A stretch of DNA of 64,000 nt, from positions 20,286-84,285 of the forward strand of contig JAIESW010000001.1 in the NCBI GenBank assembly GCA_019745565.1, in the 5' to 3' direction. The stretch's first letter is position 1; every line of letters begins with the position of its first letter. Shown piece after piece: positions 7,930-16,519 of the stretch. The DNA is from Burkholderiales bacterium. Lineage in GTDB: Bacteria > Pseudomonadota > Gammaproteobacteria > Burkholderiales > Ga0077523. The notes under the pieces were generated by a model, which was not told where the DNA came from, did not search any database, and worked only from the letters and a program-made list of their open reading frames with translations. The translations under genes were made by a program, and so were the position numbers.

Positions 7930-10173
7930 ATGCTGCTAGGTGGGACGGTGGACTCGCCAGTGCTCGATGGCGTTGGCTCGCACGACCAACTGTGCTCGAT
8001 CTACGAGACGGATGTGGAGCGCGATGCCGTGGCAGTGCCTTTCCTGCGGATCGGCCTTGGGCGCGGTGAGAAATGCGTTTATCTCCATAGCGACGGCAAG
8101 TGGGACGACATCGCGCGGGCGCTCTCCGCGGACGGCCTGGATGTCCAGCGTTTCATCAGCAATGGCGCGCTCGTTATCAAATCCAAGGACGAGTCGTACC
8201 TGCGCAACGGTCGCTTCGACGTCGAGCGCATGCTTGGATTGTGGCAAGACGAGTCTGCGGCGGCGAAGAGCCAGGGCTACAGCGCCATGCGAGGCGCGGG
8301 CGAGACCGACTGGGTGCTCTCCACGGCGCCGGACCTCGAGCATTGGCTCGACTACGAAGCACGCCTCACCGATGCAATCGCGCTCTGCGACTGCCGGCTG
8401 GTTTGCCAATACAACCGCGCACGCTATCCGCCCGAGCTCCTGCTTGGCATCATCCAGATGCACCCGCTCGTGATCCACGACGCTGCGGTGTGCCGCAATC
8501 ATCACTACGTCCCAGCCGTGGAGTTGCTGCCCCTGCGCGACGCCCGGCGCACGGTGCAGCGCTGGCTACGCGACATCCGCGCTGATGGGCAAGGGGAGCT
8601 CGCGTTGCGGCGCGCCGAGGAGACAATCGCGCGCGAGCGGATCGACATGCAGCACCAGCACCAGCGCCTGGCCGAACAGGTCGAGGCCATGGCGAAGCTC
8701 GAGGAGCGCCTGCGGCAGACCGACGCGAGAAACACCGCGATCCTCGAGAACATCACCGACATGTTCTTCAGCTTCGACAAGGACTTTCGCTTCCTCTACA
8801 TGAACCGCCAGGGCGCAGACCAGATGCGCCTCGCCGGCAAGGAGCCTGAGCTGCTGATCGGCAAACTGCTATGGGACGAGTTTCCGGACGCCCCGAACCG
8901 GGAGGCGATGCGGCGGGTGATGGACGAGCGCGCGCCCGAGACCGACGAGGTTTGCTACCCGCTGCTCCGGCAATGGTATGAAAACCGGATGTATCCCAGC
9001 CCGGACGGCGGCATGGTTCTCTTCGTGCGCAACGTCACGCAGCGCCGGCAGCACGAGGAGGCGCGGCGGCGAGGCGAAGCGTACCTCGATGCGGCGCAGC
9101 GCATCAGCCACACCGGCAGCTGGGGCTGGAATGCGTCGACCGGCGAGCTCGTCTGGTCGGCGGAGCTTTTCCGCGTCATGGGCCACGACCCGCAGGGCCG
9201 CAAGCCGAGCCGTGAGATGCTCTACGAGCGGATGCATGCGGACGACCGCGAGGCGGTGCGGCGAGCCTTCGATGCAGCGGTGCGTGGGCGGCAGAATTTC
9301 TCCGCCAACTACCGCATCGTGCGGCCCGACGGCGCTATCCGGCATGTTCTGTCGGAGGCGCACCCGATGCTCGACGATTCAGGGACGCTCATCGAGTACG
9401 TCGGCGCCATCGTCGACGTCACCGAGCGCAAGGAGTCCGAGGACGCCGCGCACAAGGCACGCGCGGAGCTCGCGCACGTCAACCGCGCGCTGACCGTCGC
9501 CGAGTTCACCGCTTCCATCGCGCACGAGTTGAATCAGCCGCTCGCCGCGGTAGTGGCGAACGCCGCGGCCGCTGAGCGCTGGCTCGCTGCGCAGCCGCCG
9601 GACGAACTGGAGCTGCGTGCAGCGGTGAAGCGCATGGCGCGGGACGCCAAGCGCGCATCCGACGTGATCACGCACATCCGTGGGCTGCTCACGCGCCGCG
9701 AACCGCACAAGGCCGAACTGCTCCTGAGCGCGGTCATTGCCGAAGTCATCAGCTTGGTGGAAGGCGACGCGCGGCACAAGGAGATCGCCCTCAGTGCTAC
9801 CGTGCAAGCGGTGCTGCCGCCGATTCGCGCCGACCGCGTGGGCATCCAGCAGGTGCTGCTCAACCTGCTCGTCAACGGCATGGACGCGCTCGCCTCGGCG
9901 CCCCAGCCGCGCACGCTGACGGTGAGCGCGCGGCGCGAAGGCGCGGAGGTGAGCGTGCAGGTCAGGGATTCCGGCCAGGGCATCGAGCCGCAGAGCTTCG
10001 CGCTTCTCTTCGAGCCATTCTTCACCACCAAGGCGCAAGGCATGGGCATGGGGCTCGCGATCAGCCGCTCCATCATCGAAGACCATGGCGGGCGCATCGG
10101 TGCGCTGAACAATGCCGAAGGACACGGCGCCACGTTCGAGTTCACGCTGCCGGCGTATACGCAGGTTCAATAG
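7930..10173 (+). CDS. Hybrid-sensor histidine kinase with MEDS and PAS domains
   Basis: A 747-residue soluble sensor kinase without membrane segments. Order: an MEDS domain (DcmR-type sensory, about 17-180; motifs HDQLCSIYET and LGRGEKCVYL), a coiled coil about 215-260, a PAS domain about 265-375, a second PAS/PAC about 390-500 (SWGWNASTGELVWS), HisKA with His532 in IAHELNQPL, and an HATPase_c domain with LLNLLVNGMDA, DSGQGI and GMGLAISRSI. The kinase core is of the FixL/ThiF-like class that pairs with FixJ regulators, fitting the upstream gene. MEDS domains are linked in the literature to methanogen and methylotroph hydrocarbon sensing, but the ligand here is unknown. Confidence 0.92.
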   Translation: MLLGGTVDSPVLDGVGSHDQLCSIYETDVERDAVAVPFLRIGLGRGEKCVYLHSDGKWDDIARALSADGLDVQRFISNGALVIKSKDESYLRNGRFDVERMLGLWQDESAAAKSQGYSAMRGAGETDWVLSTAPDLEHWLDYEARLTDAIALCDCRLVCQYNRARYPPELLLGIIQMHPLVIHDAAVCRNHHYVPAVELLPLRDARRTVQRWLRDIRADGQGELALRRAEETIARERIDMQHQHQRLAEQVEAMAKLEERLRQTDARNTAILENITDMFFSFDKDFRFLYMNRQGADQMRLAGKEPELLIGKLLWDEFPDAPNREAMRRVMDERAPETDEVCYPLLRQWYENRMYPSPDGGMVLFVRNVTQRRQHEEARRRGEAYLDAAQRISHTGSWGWNASTGELVWSAELFRVMGHDPQGRKPSREMLYERMHADDREAVRRAFDAAVRGRQNFSANYRIVRPDGAIRHVLSEAHPMLDDSGTLIEYVGAIVDVTERKESEDAAHKARAELAHVNRALTVAEFTASIAHELNQPLAAVVANAAAAERWLAAQPPDELELRAAVKRMARDAKRASDVITHIRGLLTRREPHKAELLLSAVIAEVISLVEGDARHKEIALSATVQAVLPPIRADRVGIQQVLLNLLVNGMDALASAPQPRTLTVSARREGAEVSVQVRDSGQGIEPQSFALLFEPFFTTKAQGMGMGLAISRSIIEDHGGRIGALNNAEGHGATFEFTLPAYTQVQ

Positions 10174-10214
10174 CGACGAGCACACCCGCACGTCTACGAT
10201 ACTGGCGGGAGAGC

Positions 10215-10535
10215 ATGGTGTACTTTGCGATCGTCCATGACCATTTGGGCCTGCGCGAGGCGATCGCTGCGCTGCTCGGTGCCGCCGGCTCTCCCTCGCG
10301 CGGCTTCGGCTCCACGGAGGAATTCATGAGCTCGCCGAAAATGGCCGAGGCCGCCTGCCTGGTGTTCGACCTGCGGCTGCCCGGCATCGACGGCCTCGCC
10401 CTGCGGCAGGGGGCGGTGGCCTTCTTCCGCAAGCCGTTCGGCGAAGCGGAGTTCCTCGGCGTCGTAGGGCGCACCTGGCAGACGCGACCAGAACCTGTTG
10501 ACGCCGTCCGCCGGCATCAGGCCAAGGCGCAATAG
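10215..10535 (+). pseudogene. Internally deleted response-regulator receiver
   Basis: A 106-residue reading frame with the two ends of a receiver domain but not its middle. It keeps Asp52 in VFDLRLPGIDGLAL and the lysine of FFRKPFGEAEFL (Lys73), yet only 21 residues separate them, against about 50 in normal receivers. Roughly 30 residues, including the switch Thr/Ser strand, are missing with the frame preserved. The acidic pair near the N-terminus is also altered (IVHDHLGLREA, one His in place of Asp). Such a fold is unlikely to be phosphorylated. It follows the kinase by 41 bases and has a gggaga site before the ATG, so it may still be translated. Confidence 0.75.
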
Positions 10536-10566
10536 CGCACCGCCGCGGCGGCAATATCCTGTGCGC

Positions 10567-11127
10567 ATGCGTGACGAGATGACCGACCTAGAGATCACGG
10601 TCGTTGCCGGCGGCGCAGCACTGGATGCGGTGGTCGTGCGCCTGCGGTTCGCCGACCGCAGAGTCCTCGAGCAACTCGAGCGCGGCCAGCTGCGCGACGC
10701 GATAGAGCTCGTCGTCTCGCAGCATCTCGCGCGACACGCAGGCGCCGCACCGGGCGGCCTTGGCCCGGAGCGCCTCGAGCGCGTGCGGGTGCTCGTCGAG
10801 CGCTCGCTCGACCAGCCGCTGCACGTCGAGGATCTCGCTGCCGCTGCGCACATGAGTGCGTTTCACTTCTCGCGGCTTTTCAAGCTCGCCACCGGCCAGT
10901 CGCCGCACGCGTACCTCACCCAGCAGCGCGTCGAGCGCGCGAAGGAACTGCTGGCCGAATCCCGCCTGCCGCTCGTGCACATTGCCTCGGCCGTCGGCTT
11001 CCAGACCCAAGGGCATTTCACCGAAGTATTCCGGCGCCACACCTGCACCACGCCGCGGCGGTTCCGCCTCGCGGCGCTCGCGCCGGCCGCCCGCGCCGCG
11101 CCACCCCCGTCATCAATGGCGGATTGA
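10567..11127 (+). CDS. AraC-family transcriptional regulator
   Basis: A 186-residue protein with a C-terminal AraC DNA-binding domain at about 75-170. Both helix-turn-helix units are visible: HVEDLAAAAHMSAFHFSRLFK, and LPLVHIASAVGFQTQGHFTEVFRRH with the family-typical P-x-x-[FY] ending (TTPRRFR). The first 70 residues are short and do not resemble a known sugar-binding cupin. The ATG at 10567 has no Shine-Dalgarno site but carries tatcct six bases upstream, a leaderless-type arrangement. It lies between a receiver remnant and an HdeD-like remnant; regulation of the local stress genes is a reasonable inference only. Confidence 0.87.
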   Translation: MRDEMTDLEITVVAGGAALDAVVVRLRFADRRVLEQLERGQLRDAIELVVSQHLARHAGAAPGGLGPERLERVRVLVERSLDQPLHVEDLAAAAHMSAFHFSRLFKLATGQSPHAYLTQQRVERAKELLAESRLPLVHIASAVGFQTQGHFTEVFRRHTCTTPRRFRLAALAPAARAAPPPSSMAD

Positions 11128-11130
11128 ACC

Positions 11131-11310
11131 ATGGCGGTGACCCTTTTCCGCAACTCGCGGCCGTTCGCACTGCGCGGCATGGTCGCCATCGTGTTCGGCG
11201 TGCTGGCGGTCGGCTGGCTGATCAGCGTCTACGCGATCGCGAGCGGCGTCCCGCTGCTCGCCGCGGCCTGGCGTCTGCGCCGGCCGGAAAGCTCCTGGCG
11301 CTGCGGCTAG
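11131..11310 (+). pseudogene. Miniature HdeD-like membrane protein, internally deleted
   Basis: A 59-codon frame starting four bases after the AraC stop. Its first half (FALRGMVAIVFGVLAVGWL) matches the first helix of HdeD/DUF308 acid-stress membrane proteins. Its second half (YAIASGVPLLAAAWRLRRPE) matches a later helix followed by the usual basic loop. Complete HdeD proteins have about 190 residues and six helices, so some 130 residues appear to be lost with the frame kept. One or two membrane segments remain. It might be expressed as a small membrane protein, but the joined halves make a deletion remnant more likely. Confidence 0.6.
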
Positions 11311-11609
11311 GCGACGCGCGGGCTCGGCCCACGCGCGGCCCAGGCGCGCACGCTGCCCGGTTGGAGGCGGCGGTCCAGCCGGATCCGCTCCCGCACCGCG
11401 GCCGCGTCGACCGGAGCCCGGATCGCGATCAGGTTGCGCAGTTGCCCGAGCGCCGGCAGCGCGCGCAAAGCGCTCTCCGCACGCTCCTTCTGATAGGGCC
11501 AGTCGACCTCGCCGCTCAGCGTGGTGCCGCCGGCATCGGCCGACAGCCGGATCGAGCCGTGCGAGCAGGGCAGCAGCGCGTGCAGCGCTTCGCGGGCGGG
11601 GGTTTCCAT
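11307..11609 (-). CDS. Short BON-domain protein
   Basis: A 100-residue protein with one BON-like fold: a VDWPYQKERAESALRALPALGQLRNLIAI segment that parallels the central BON repeat of the larger protein encoded about 500 bases upstream ([19 protein letters not shown]). It lacks a signal peptide. The C-terminal 30 residues are Arg/Pro-rich and may have arisen by frame erosion where the gene meets the HdeD-like remnant; the two convergent frames overlap by four bases. The ATG at 11609 is preferred because it starts four bases after the upstream gene ends. It may be a shortened copy of a multi-BON protein. Confidence 0.6.
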   Translation of the reverse strand: METPAREALHALLPCSHGSIRLSADAGGTTLSGEVDWPYQKERAESALRALPALGQLRNLIAIRAPVDAAAVRERIRLDRRLQPGSVRAWAARGPSPRVA

Positions 11610-11613
11610 GCTT

Positions 11614-12090
11614 TCAGTGCATGCCTGCACGGTCGGCCGCCGACTGCGCGCTGAGGGTGGCGTAAATCAAGGCGAATCCCTGCATCATGCCGAGATAGCT
11701 CCTCTGGCGCGCGGCGAAGCCGTGCGCCATCTGCAGCAACTCCGGGTTGGCGCGCTCCATCTCGTCGAGGGCCTCGAAGGTGAAGTACTCGGCGCCCTTG
11801 TCGTCGATCTCGCTCACGATACCGTCGCGCGTGGCGGACGAGACGCGCGGCAGCGCGAACTCCGCGGCTGCCTCGGCGACCAGCAGGCGGTAGAACATCG
11901 CCAGCCCGACCATCGGCTCCTGCCCCGCGCCCTGGTCCGCCGCGCAGCGCTGCGCCATGTCGAGCAGGTCCGGGTTGTGGCGGCGCATGGCGGCGGCGAT
12001 GTCCGCGACGCAGGCGTCGGGGCCCAGGTTGTCGAACTCCCGGCTGATGCGCTCTCGCGTCACCGCGGTTACGCGGGGCAACGAACTCAA
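11614..12090 (-). CDS. Hypothetical protein with an internal tandem duplication
   Basis: A 158-residue protein of unrecognised family built of two similar halves of about 70 residues. Each half begins LPRV followed by a Thr-Arg pair and an Ile-x-x-Glu-[FI]-Asp segment, continues with Met-(R/E)-R-x-NP(D/E)LLxMA, and ends in a helix (MVGLAMFYRLL versus MMQGFALIYATL). No signal peptide or membrane helix is seen. The start is a TTG at 12090, three bases after the stop of the three-BON gene, so translation is probably coupled. It lies between two BON proteins, and a role with them in envelope or osmotic stress is inferred. Confidence 0.7.
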   Translation of the reverse strand: MSSLPRVTAVTRERISREFDNLGPDACVADIAAAMRRHNPDLLDMAQRCAADQGAGQEPMVGLAMFYRLLVAEAAAEFALPRVSSATRDGIVSEIDDKGAEYFTFEALDEMERANPELLQMAHGFAARQRSYLGMMQGFALIYATLSAQSAADRAGMH

Positions 12091-12093
12091 TGG

Positions 12094-12747
12094 CTAATAG
12101 CTGATCGTGATGCGGTTCTCCACCTTGTGCACGCCCGGCGCGAGCCAGGCGGCGCGCTCGGCCTCCTCGCGCTCGGCCCAGGAGCGCACCGTGCCCTTGA
12201 GAACCACCTCGCTGCCGTTGGCTTCGACCGTGATGCGGCTCGCGTCGATCTCCGCGCTGCGCTTGAACGCGTCCTCGATCTTGCGCTTCACGTCCTGGGC
12301 CTCGATCTTGGGCCTGATCATCAGGAAGTTGGTAATGCCCTTGATGCCTTTCACGCGGCGCGCGGCCGCCTCGGCGCGCTCCTTCTGGTAGTTCCACTCG
12401 ACGTCGCCTTCGAGGGTCACCCAGCCGTTGCTCACCACCGCCTTGATCAGCTTGTGCGAATAGGGAAGCTCGGATTCGAGCTCCTGCGCCACCTCGCGTG
12501 CGATTTCCGGGTCGGGCTTCTGGTGGATCGCCGGCAGGCGTACTTCCAGATCGTTCGCCACCGCGAGCACCCCCGCGACGCGCTTCACGTCGCGCTCCGC
12601 GTGGTACTTCTGCATGTAGCTGCGCACGAAGCCGGTCAGCGTCACCACGCCGTTCTTGACCGCGATGCCGATATCCGTCGCATCGATGTCCTGGTCCCAA
12701 CGCAGCTCGGTTTCCACGTCCCGCTTGATGTCCTCGTCCGATCTCAT
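12094..12747 (-). CDS. Triple BON-domain protein
   Basis: A 217-residue protein of three consecutive BON domains at about 5-70, 78-145 and 148-215, each with the G-containing VxLxGxV core ([26 protein letters not shown]). BON domains bind membranes or lipids and occur in osmotic-shock proteins such as OsmY. Unlike OsmY there is no signal peptide, so this version is cytoplasmic as written. It heads a minus-strand chain with the duplicated hypothetical protein and the short BON protein, with gaps of three and four bases. A ggaggcgac sequence precedes the ATG at normal spacing. Confidence 0.9.
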   Translation of the reverse strand: MRSDEDIKRDVETELRWDQDIDATDIGIAVKNGVVTLTGFVRSYMQKYHAERDVKRVAGVLAVANDLEVRLPAIHQKPDPEIAREVAQELESELPYSHKLIKAVVSNGWVTLEGDVEWNYQKERAEAAARRVKGIKGITNFLMIRPKIEAQDVKRKIEDAFKRSAEIDASRITVEANGSEVVLKGTVRSWAEREEAERAAWLAPGVHKVENRITISY

Positions 12748-12863
12748 GATGTCGCCTCCTTTCGATGGCTGCTAAAGGGACGGTATGCGGCGGTCGGCGC
12801 CCGGTCTTCCGCTTCCCTGCGCACTGCTGCCGGTTTCTTGCGTCTCACCCGGTCGTAAACGCC

Positions 12864-13775
12864 CTACGGCAGCTTGCAGGCGAGGACGTCGACCCTCTCG
12901 ATGAGCGGCGCCCGAGCGAACAGCTCGCTCGCCCGATCGTTGAGCGAACGGGCGACGCGTCCCGCGAGATGCGCCCTGCGGCCCGAGTCGTCCGTGAACG
13001 TGTCGAAGATGCCGAAGGTGGAGTTACCGAGGCGCACGCCGTACCAGGCGGTCGTATCCGGCTCTTCCCGCACCAGCGAGAGGCCGCTGCGCAGCAACTG
13101 CTCCACGTCCGCTTCGCGCCCCGGCTTCGCCTCGAGCCGGACGAGGAGCGCGACACCGGCTTCCTCCCCGGCATCCGCGCGCGGCGGCTGTGCGAGCGCC
13201 TCGGAAGAGTTGCCGAACAGCGCGAGCATCTCCCGGTTGAATGCGGGGATGTCGTCGGGCTTGCGGCTGGTGACGAGGTTGCCGTCAATGCAGACTTCGC
13301 GGTCCTGCCAGGTTGCACCGGCGTTCTCGAGGTCGGTCCTGAGCGAGGGCCACGAGGCGATTTCCCGCCCCTCGGCGCAGCCGGCTTCGATGATCGTCCA
13401 CGGCGCGTGGCAGATTGCCGCCACCGGCTTGCCCGCATCGAAGAACGCCCGCACGAACCGTATCGCGCTCGGCTGCATGCGCAGCTGGTCCGGATTCATC
13501 ACTCCGCCGGGCAGCATCAGCGCATCGAAATCGTCCGCCTTCGCCTGGTCGAGCGGCACGTCCACCGCCACCTCGTCGCCCCATTCGGTGAACTTCCAGC
13601 CGCGAATCTTCCCGGATTTCGGCGACACCACCTGCGTCTTCGCTCCGGCGGCGTCCAGCGCCTTGCGCGGCTCGGTCAGCTCGACCTGCTCGAAGCCGTC
13701 GGTGGCGAGTATTGCAACCTTCTTGCCCTTCACACCGGCCTGCTGCTTGTCAGCCTGCTTTTGCTTTTCAGCCAT
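12864..13775 (-). CDS. DJ-1/PfpI family protein fused to an ABM-like monooxygenase domain
   Basis: A 303-residue two-domain protein. Residues about 15-195 are a DJ-1/PfpI (general stress protein 18) domain with KKVAILATDGFEQVEL at the start, the nucleophile Cys in AAICHAPW and the ending TSRKPDDIPAFNREML. Residues about 208-303 form an antibiotic-biosynthesis-monooxygenase type ferredoxin-like domain (LLVRLEAKPGREADVEQLL, AWYGVRLGNSTFGIFD). PfpI homologues act as glyoxalases, deglycases or proteases; the added domain may bind a small reactive product. ATG 13775 is chosen because ggagat precedes it. The gene is flanked by the cNMP-reductase and BON genes, both oriented the same way. Confidence 0.85.
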   Translation of the reverse strand: MAEKQKQADKQQAGVKGKKVAILATDGFEQVELTEPRKALDAAGAKTQVVSPKSGKIRGWKFTEWGDEVAVDVPLDQAKADDFDALMLPGGVMNPDQLRMQPSAIRFVRAFFDAGKPVAAICHAPWTIIEAGCAEGREIASWPSLRTDLENAGATWQDREVCIDGNLVTSRKPDDIPAFNREMLALFGNSSEALAQPPRADAGEEAGVALLVRLEAKPGREADVEQLLRSGLSLVREEPDTTAWYGVRLGNSTFGIFDTFTDDSGRRAHLAGRVARSLNDRASELFARAPLIERVDVLACKLP

Positions 13776-13874
13776 TGGTAATCTCCTTTCGCCAAACTGC
13801 AAGGCTAGGCGGACCAGCCCTCGAAGGTTCGCGATTCCTGCTGGCCTGTTCCGGTTTCGTGCTGTGCCGCGCCG

Positions 13875-15527
13875 TCAGGACGAGGCGAGGTACTCATGCG
13901 CGAACTTGACCGCCATGGCGCCCTCGCCGACGGCGGAAGCCACGCGCTTGACCGAGCCGACGCGGACATCGCCGGCCGCAAACACCCCGGGGGCGCTCGT
14001 CTCGAGCAGGAACGGCGGCCGCGCGAGCGGCCAGGCGCGGATGCCTTCCGCCTGCGGCCCCGTCTTCACGAAGCCGTGGCTGTCGAGGCCGATGTCCTGC
14101 GGCAGCCAGCCGGTGTGCGGCCGGGCGCCGATGAAGACGAATGCCGCCGGGCACGTCACGCGCTCCAGCGCGCCGGTCGGCCGCGAGCGCAGGTCGACCG
14201 ACTCGAGCCACTTCTCGCCGCGCATGCCCCCGACCTCGGTCTGCCGGCGCACGTCGATCGTCGCCGTGTGCTCGATGCGCCGCGCCAGGTAATCGGACAT
14301 GTCCTTGCGCAGGTCGTCCCCGCGCAGGACGAGCAGGACACGCCGAGCCCGCTCGGCGAGGTACACCGCCGCCTGGCCGGCGGAGTTGCCGCCGCCGACG
14401 ATCACGACCTGCGCGTTGCGGCAGAGCTCCGCCTCCACCGCGGTGGCGGCGTAGTAGAGGCCGAGGTTCTCGAAGCGCGCGCAGTCCGCCGCGTCGAGCC
14501 GGCGATAGCTCGCGCCGGCGGCGATCAGGACGCACCGCGCGGCGACCTGCTCGCCGCCGTCGACCTCGAGCACATGAAAGCCGCCCTCGCAACGCAACCG
14601 CGCCACTTCGGCGGGGACCGAAAAGATCGCGCCGAACTTCTGCGCCTGCAGCAGGGCGCGATCGGCCAGCTCGGCGCCCGAAAGGCCGGCAGGAAAGCCC
14701 ATGTAGTTCTCGATGCACGAGCTGCCGCCCGCCTGCCCGCCGGGGGCCATGCGGTCGAGGACGAGCGTCTTCAGGCCCTCGGACGCGCCGTACACCGCCG
14801 CAGCGAGGCCCGCCGGACCGGCACCAACGATGACGAGATCGTAGACCGCGCGCTCGATCGGCTTGCGGATGCCGAGCGCCGAGGCGAGCTCGGCGTTCGG
14901 CGGGCTGCGCAGCATCCGCCCGTCGACGAGGATGACGAGCGGCGTGTCCTGCGCGCCGACCTTGAAGCGCGAGAGCAGGCGCTTGACGGCGGGGTCCTTC
15001 TCGAGGTCGAGCCACTCGAAGGGGATCTTGTTGCGCAAGAGGAACTCGCGGATGCGATGGGCGTCGCGGCAGAAACGCGAGCCGACCACGCGCAGCGCGG
15101 CGATGCCCGACTCATCGAGGAGCTGGCGCCGCATGAGGAACGCCTTGAGGAGCACGTCCCCCACGCGCGGTCGCTCGTCAACTACGCGGCGCAGGTCCTT
15201 GGCCGAGATACGCAGCGTGGCGCAGTCGGTGCGTGCGAGCGCGCTCACGCGGGCCGGCCTGCCGGCGAGGATGTCGACGTCGCCCGTGATCTCCCTGGGG
15301 CGGTGCAGCGCGAGGATCTCTTCCGGCCGCGACGGGTCGACCACCGCCACTTCCCCCTGCTCGACGACGAAGAACGGCACGCTGCAGTCCCCCGCGGAGA
15401 AAAGCGGCTCGCGCGCAGAGAAGCGGGCCGGCGTGCCGATGCCGCGCAGCGCCGCGATCTGCTCGTCGTCCAGCCTGGGGAACGCGACCGCGCGCTGCAG
15501 CTCGTCCAGGCGCGCGTCGCGCTTCAA
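13875..15527 (-). CDS. cNMP-binding domain fused to thioredoxin-reductase-like flavoprotein
   Basis: A 550-residue fusion. Residues about 10-130 form a cyclic-nucleotide-binding barrel (FFVVEQGEVAVVD, ITGDVDILAGRPARV). Residues about 150-225 form a thioredoxin/glutaredoxin-like segment with FCRDAHRIREFL. Residues about 235-550 are a pyridine-nucleotide disulfide oxidoreductase with VIVGAGPAGLAAAVYGAS, the NADPH motif VIVGGGNSAGQAA and the FAD-closing GVFAAGDVR. The redox CxxC of true thioredoxin reductases is replaced by SSCIENYMGFP, with one cysteine. The start is a TTG at 15527 that overlaps the stop of the quinone reductase (TTGA), so translation is coupled. An oxidative-stress function is inferred. 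Confidence 0.88.
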   Translation of the reverse strand: MKRDARLDELQRAVAFPRLDDEQIAALRGIGTPARFSAREPLFSAGDCSVPFFVVEQGEVAVVDPSRPEEILALHRPREITGDVDILAGRPARVSALARTDCATLRISAKDLRRVVDERPRVGDVLLKAFLMRRQLLDESGIAALRVVGSRFCRDAHRIREFLLRNKIPFEWLDLEKDPAVKRLLSRFKVGAQDTPLVILVDGRMLRSPPNAELASALGIRKPIERAVYDLVIVGAGPAGLAAAVYGASEGLKTLVLDRMAPGGQAGGSSCIENYMGFPAGLSGAELADRALLQAQKFGAIFSVPAEVARLRCEGGFHVLEVDGGEQVAARCVLIAAGASYRRLDAADCARFENLGLYYAATAVEAELCRNAQVVIVGGGNSAGQAAVYLAERARRVLLVLRGDDLRKDMSDYLARRIEHTATIDVRRQTEVGGMRGEKWLESVDLRSRPTGALERVTCPAAFVFIGARPHTGWLPQDIGLDSHGFVKTGPQAEGIRAWPLARPPFLLETSAPGVFAAGDVRVGSVKRVASAVGEGAMAVKFAHEYLASS

Positions 15528-16519
15528 GCGCGCAGCACCATTTTGCCGAGCACGTGTCCCGCGGCAAGGCGCCGATGCGCCTGGGCCGTCTGGGCCAGCG
15601 GGAACGCGGCGCCGACGTGCACCTTCAGCTGCGCGGCATCGACGGCGCGCGTGAGGCGGGCGAATTCGTCGATGCCGGGCGTCGCGTCGTAGGACAGGAA
15701 CTCCATGCCCGGGCGCTGCCGCGGCTCCGGCTCGATACCGTTCGGCCATGCCACGCGGGCGCCCTCGCGCATCGCGGCGAGCAAATGCTCGAGCGACTGA
15801 CCACCGATGAGGGCGAGGAGCTGGTCGAGGCCCTGGGGCGCGAAGCGCCGCGCCGCTGCGGCGGCGTCGGCCTTCCTGCCGTCGACCGCCGCCTCGGCGC
15901 CGAGGCGATGGACCAGCGCGACGCCGTCTTCGCCCGAAGCGATGCCGAGCACCTTCGCGCCGCGCAGCCTTGCGAACTGAACGGCGAGGTGGCCGACGGC
16001 GCCGGAAGCGCCGTGGACGGCCACCGCTTCGCCCTGCTGCACGCGAAGCTGATCGTCGATGCCCTGCAGCGCGGTCAGCCCGATGCAGGCGATCGCACCG
16101 GCCTCAGCGAGGGCGAGCGAAGAGGGAATCGGTCCGGCATGGCTTTGCGAGACGGCAACGTACTCGGCATAAAAGCCGCGGCGTTCATAGTCGTAGGCAT
16201 AGACCGCGTCGCCCTCCGCAAAGCGCTCCACGCGCGCGCCGCGCGCCGCGACGACGCCGGCGCCGTCGGTGCCGAGCACCAGCGGGAAGCGCGGCTGCTC
16301 CGGCGCGTCGCCGCCCTCGCGATGCCAGGCGTCCCACTCGCCCACGCCGGCGGTGTGCAGCTGGACGAGGATGTCCTCGGGGCCGGGCTGAGGGACGGCA
16401 ACCTCCCGCAGCTCGAGCACTTCCGGGCCGCCGAATCGCTCGATGACGGCGGCGCGCATGGTCTTCGGGACCACGCGCGGAGCGGCCAGCGTGTCAGAAG
16501 GGGAAGCGTGGCGGCTCAT
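15524..16519 (-). CDS. Zinc-independent MDR-family NADPH:quinone oxidoreductase
   Basis: A 331-residue medium-chain dehydrogenase/reductase of the quinone-reductase branch. Visible motifs are MRAAVIERFGGPEVLELREV at the catalytic-domain start, LGTDGAGVV, the nucleotide-binding VHGASGAVGHLAVQFARLRGAKVLG and the C-terminal AHRRLAAGHVLGKMVL. The zinc-binding Cys/His residues of alcohol dehydrogenases are absent. Translation may begin at 16519, overlapping the truncated aldehyde dehydrogenase by 26 bases, or at the ATG 16459 where homology begins. The stop overlaps the start of the cNMP-reductase gene. The three genes form one redox operon. Confidence 0.9.
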   Translation of the reverse strand: MSRHASPSDTLAAPRVVPKTMRAAVIERFGGPEVLELREVAVPQPGPEDILVQLHTAGVGEWDAWHREGGDAPEQPRFPLVLGTDGAGVVAARGARVERFAEGDAVYAYDYERRGFYAEYVAVSQSHAGPIPSSLALAEAGAIACIGLTALQGIDDQLRVQQGEAVAVHGASGAVGHLAVQFARLRGAKVLGIASGEDGVALVHRLGAEAAVDGRKADAAAAARRFAPQGLDQLLALIGGQSLEHLLAAMREGARVAWPNGIEPEPRQRPGMEFLSYDATPGIDEFARLTRAVDAAQLKVHVGAAFPLAQTAQAHRRLAAGHVLGKMVLRA

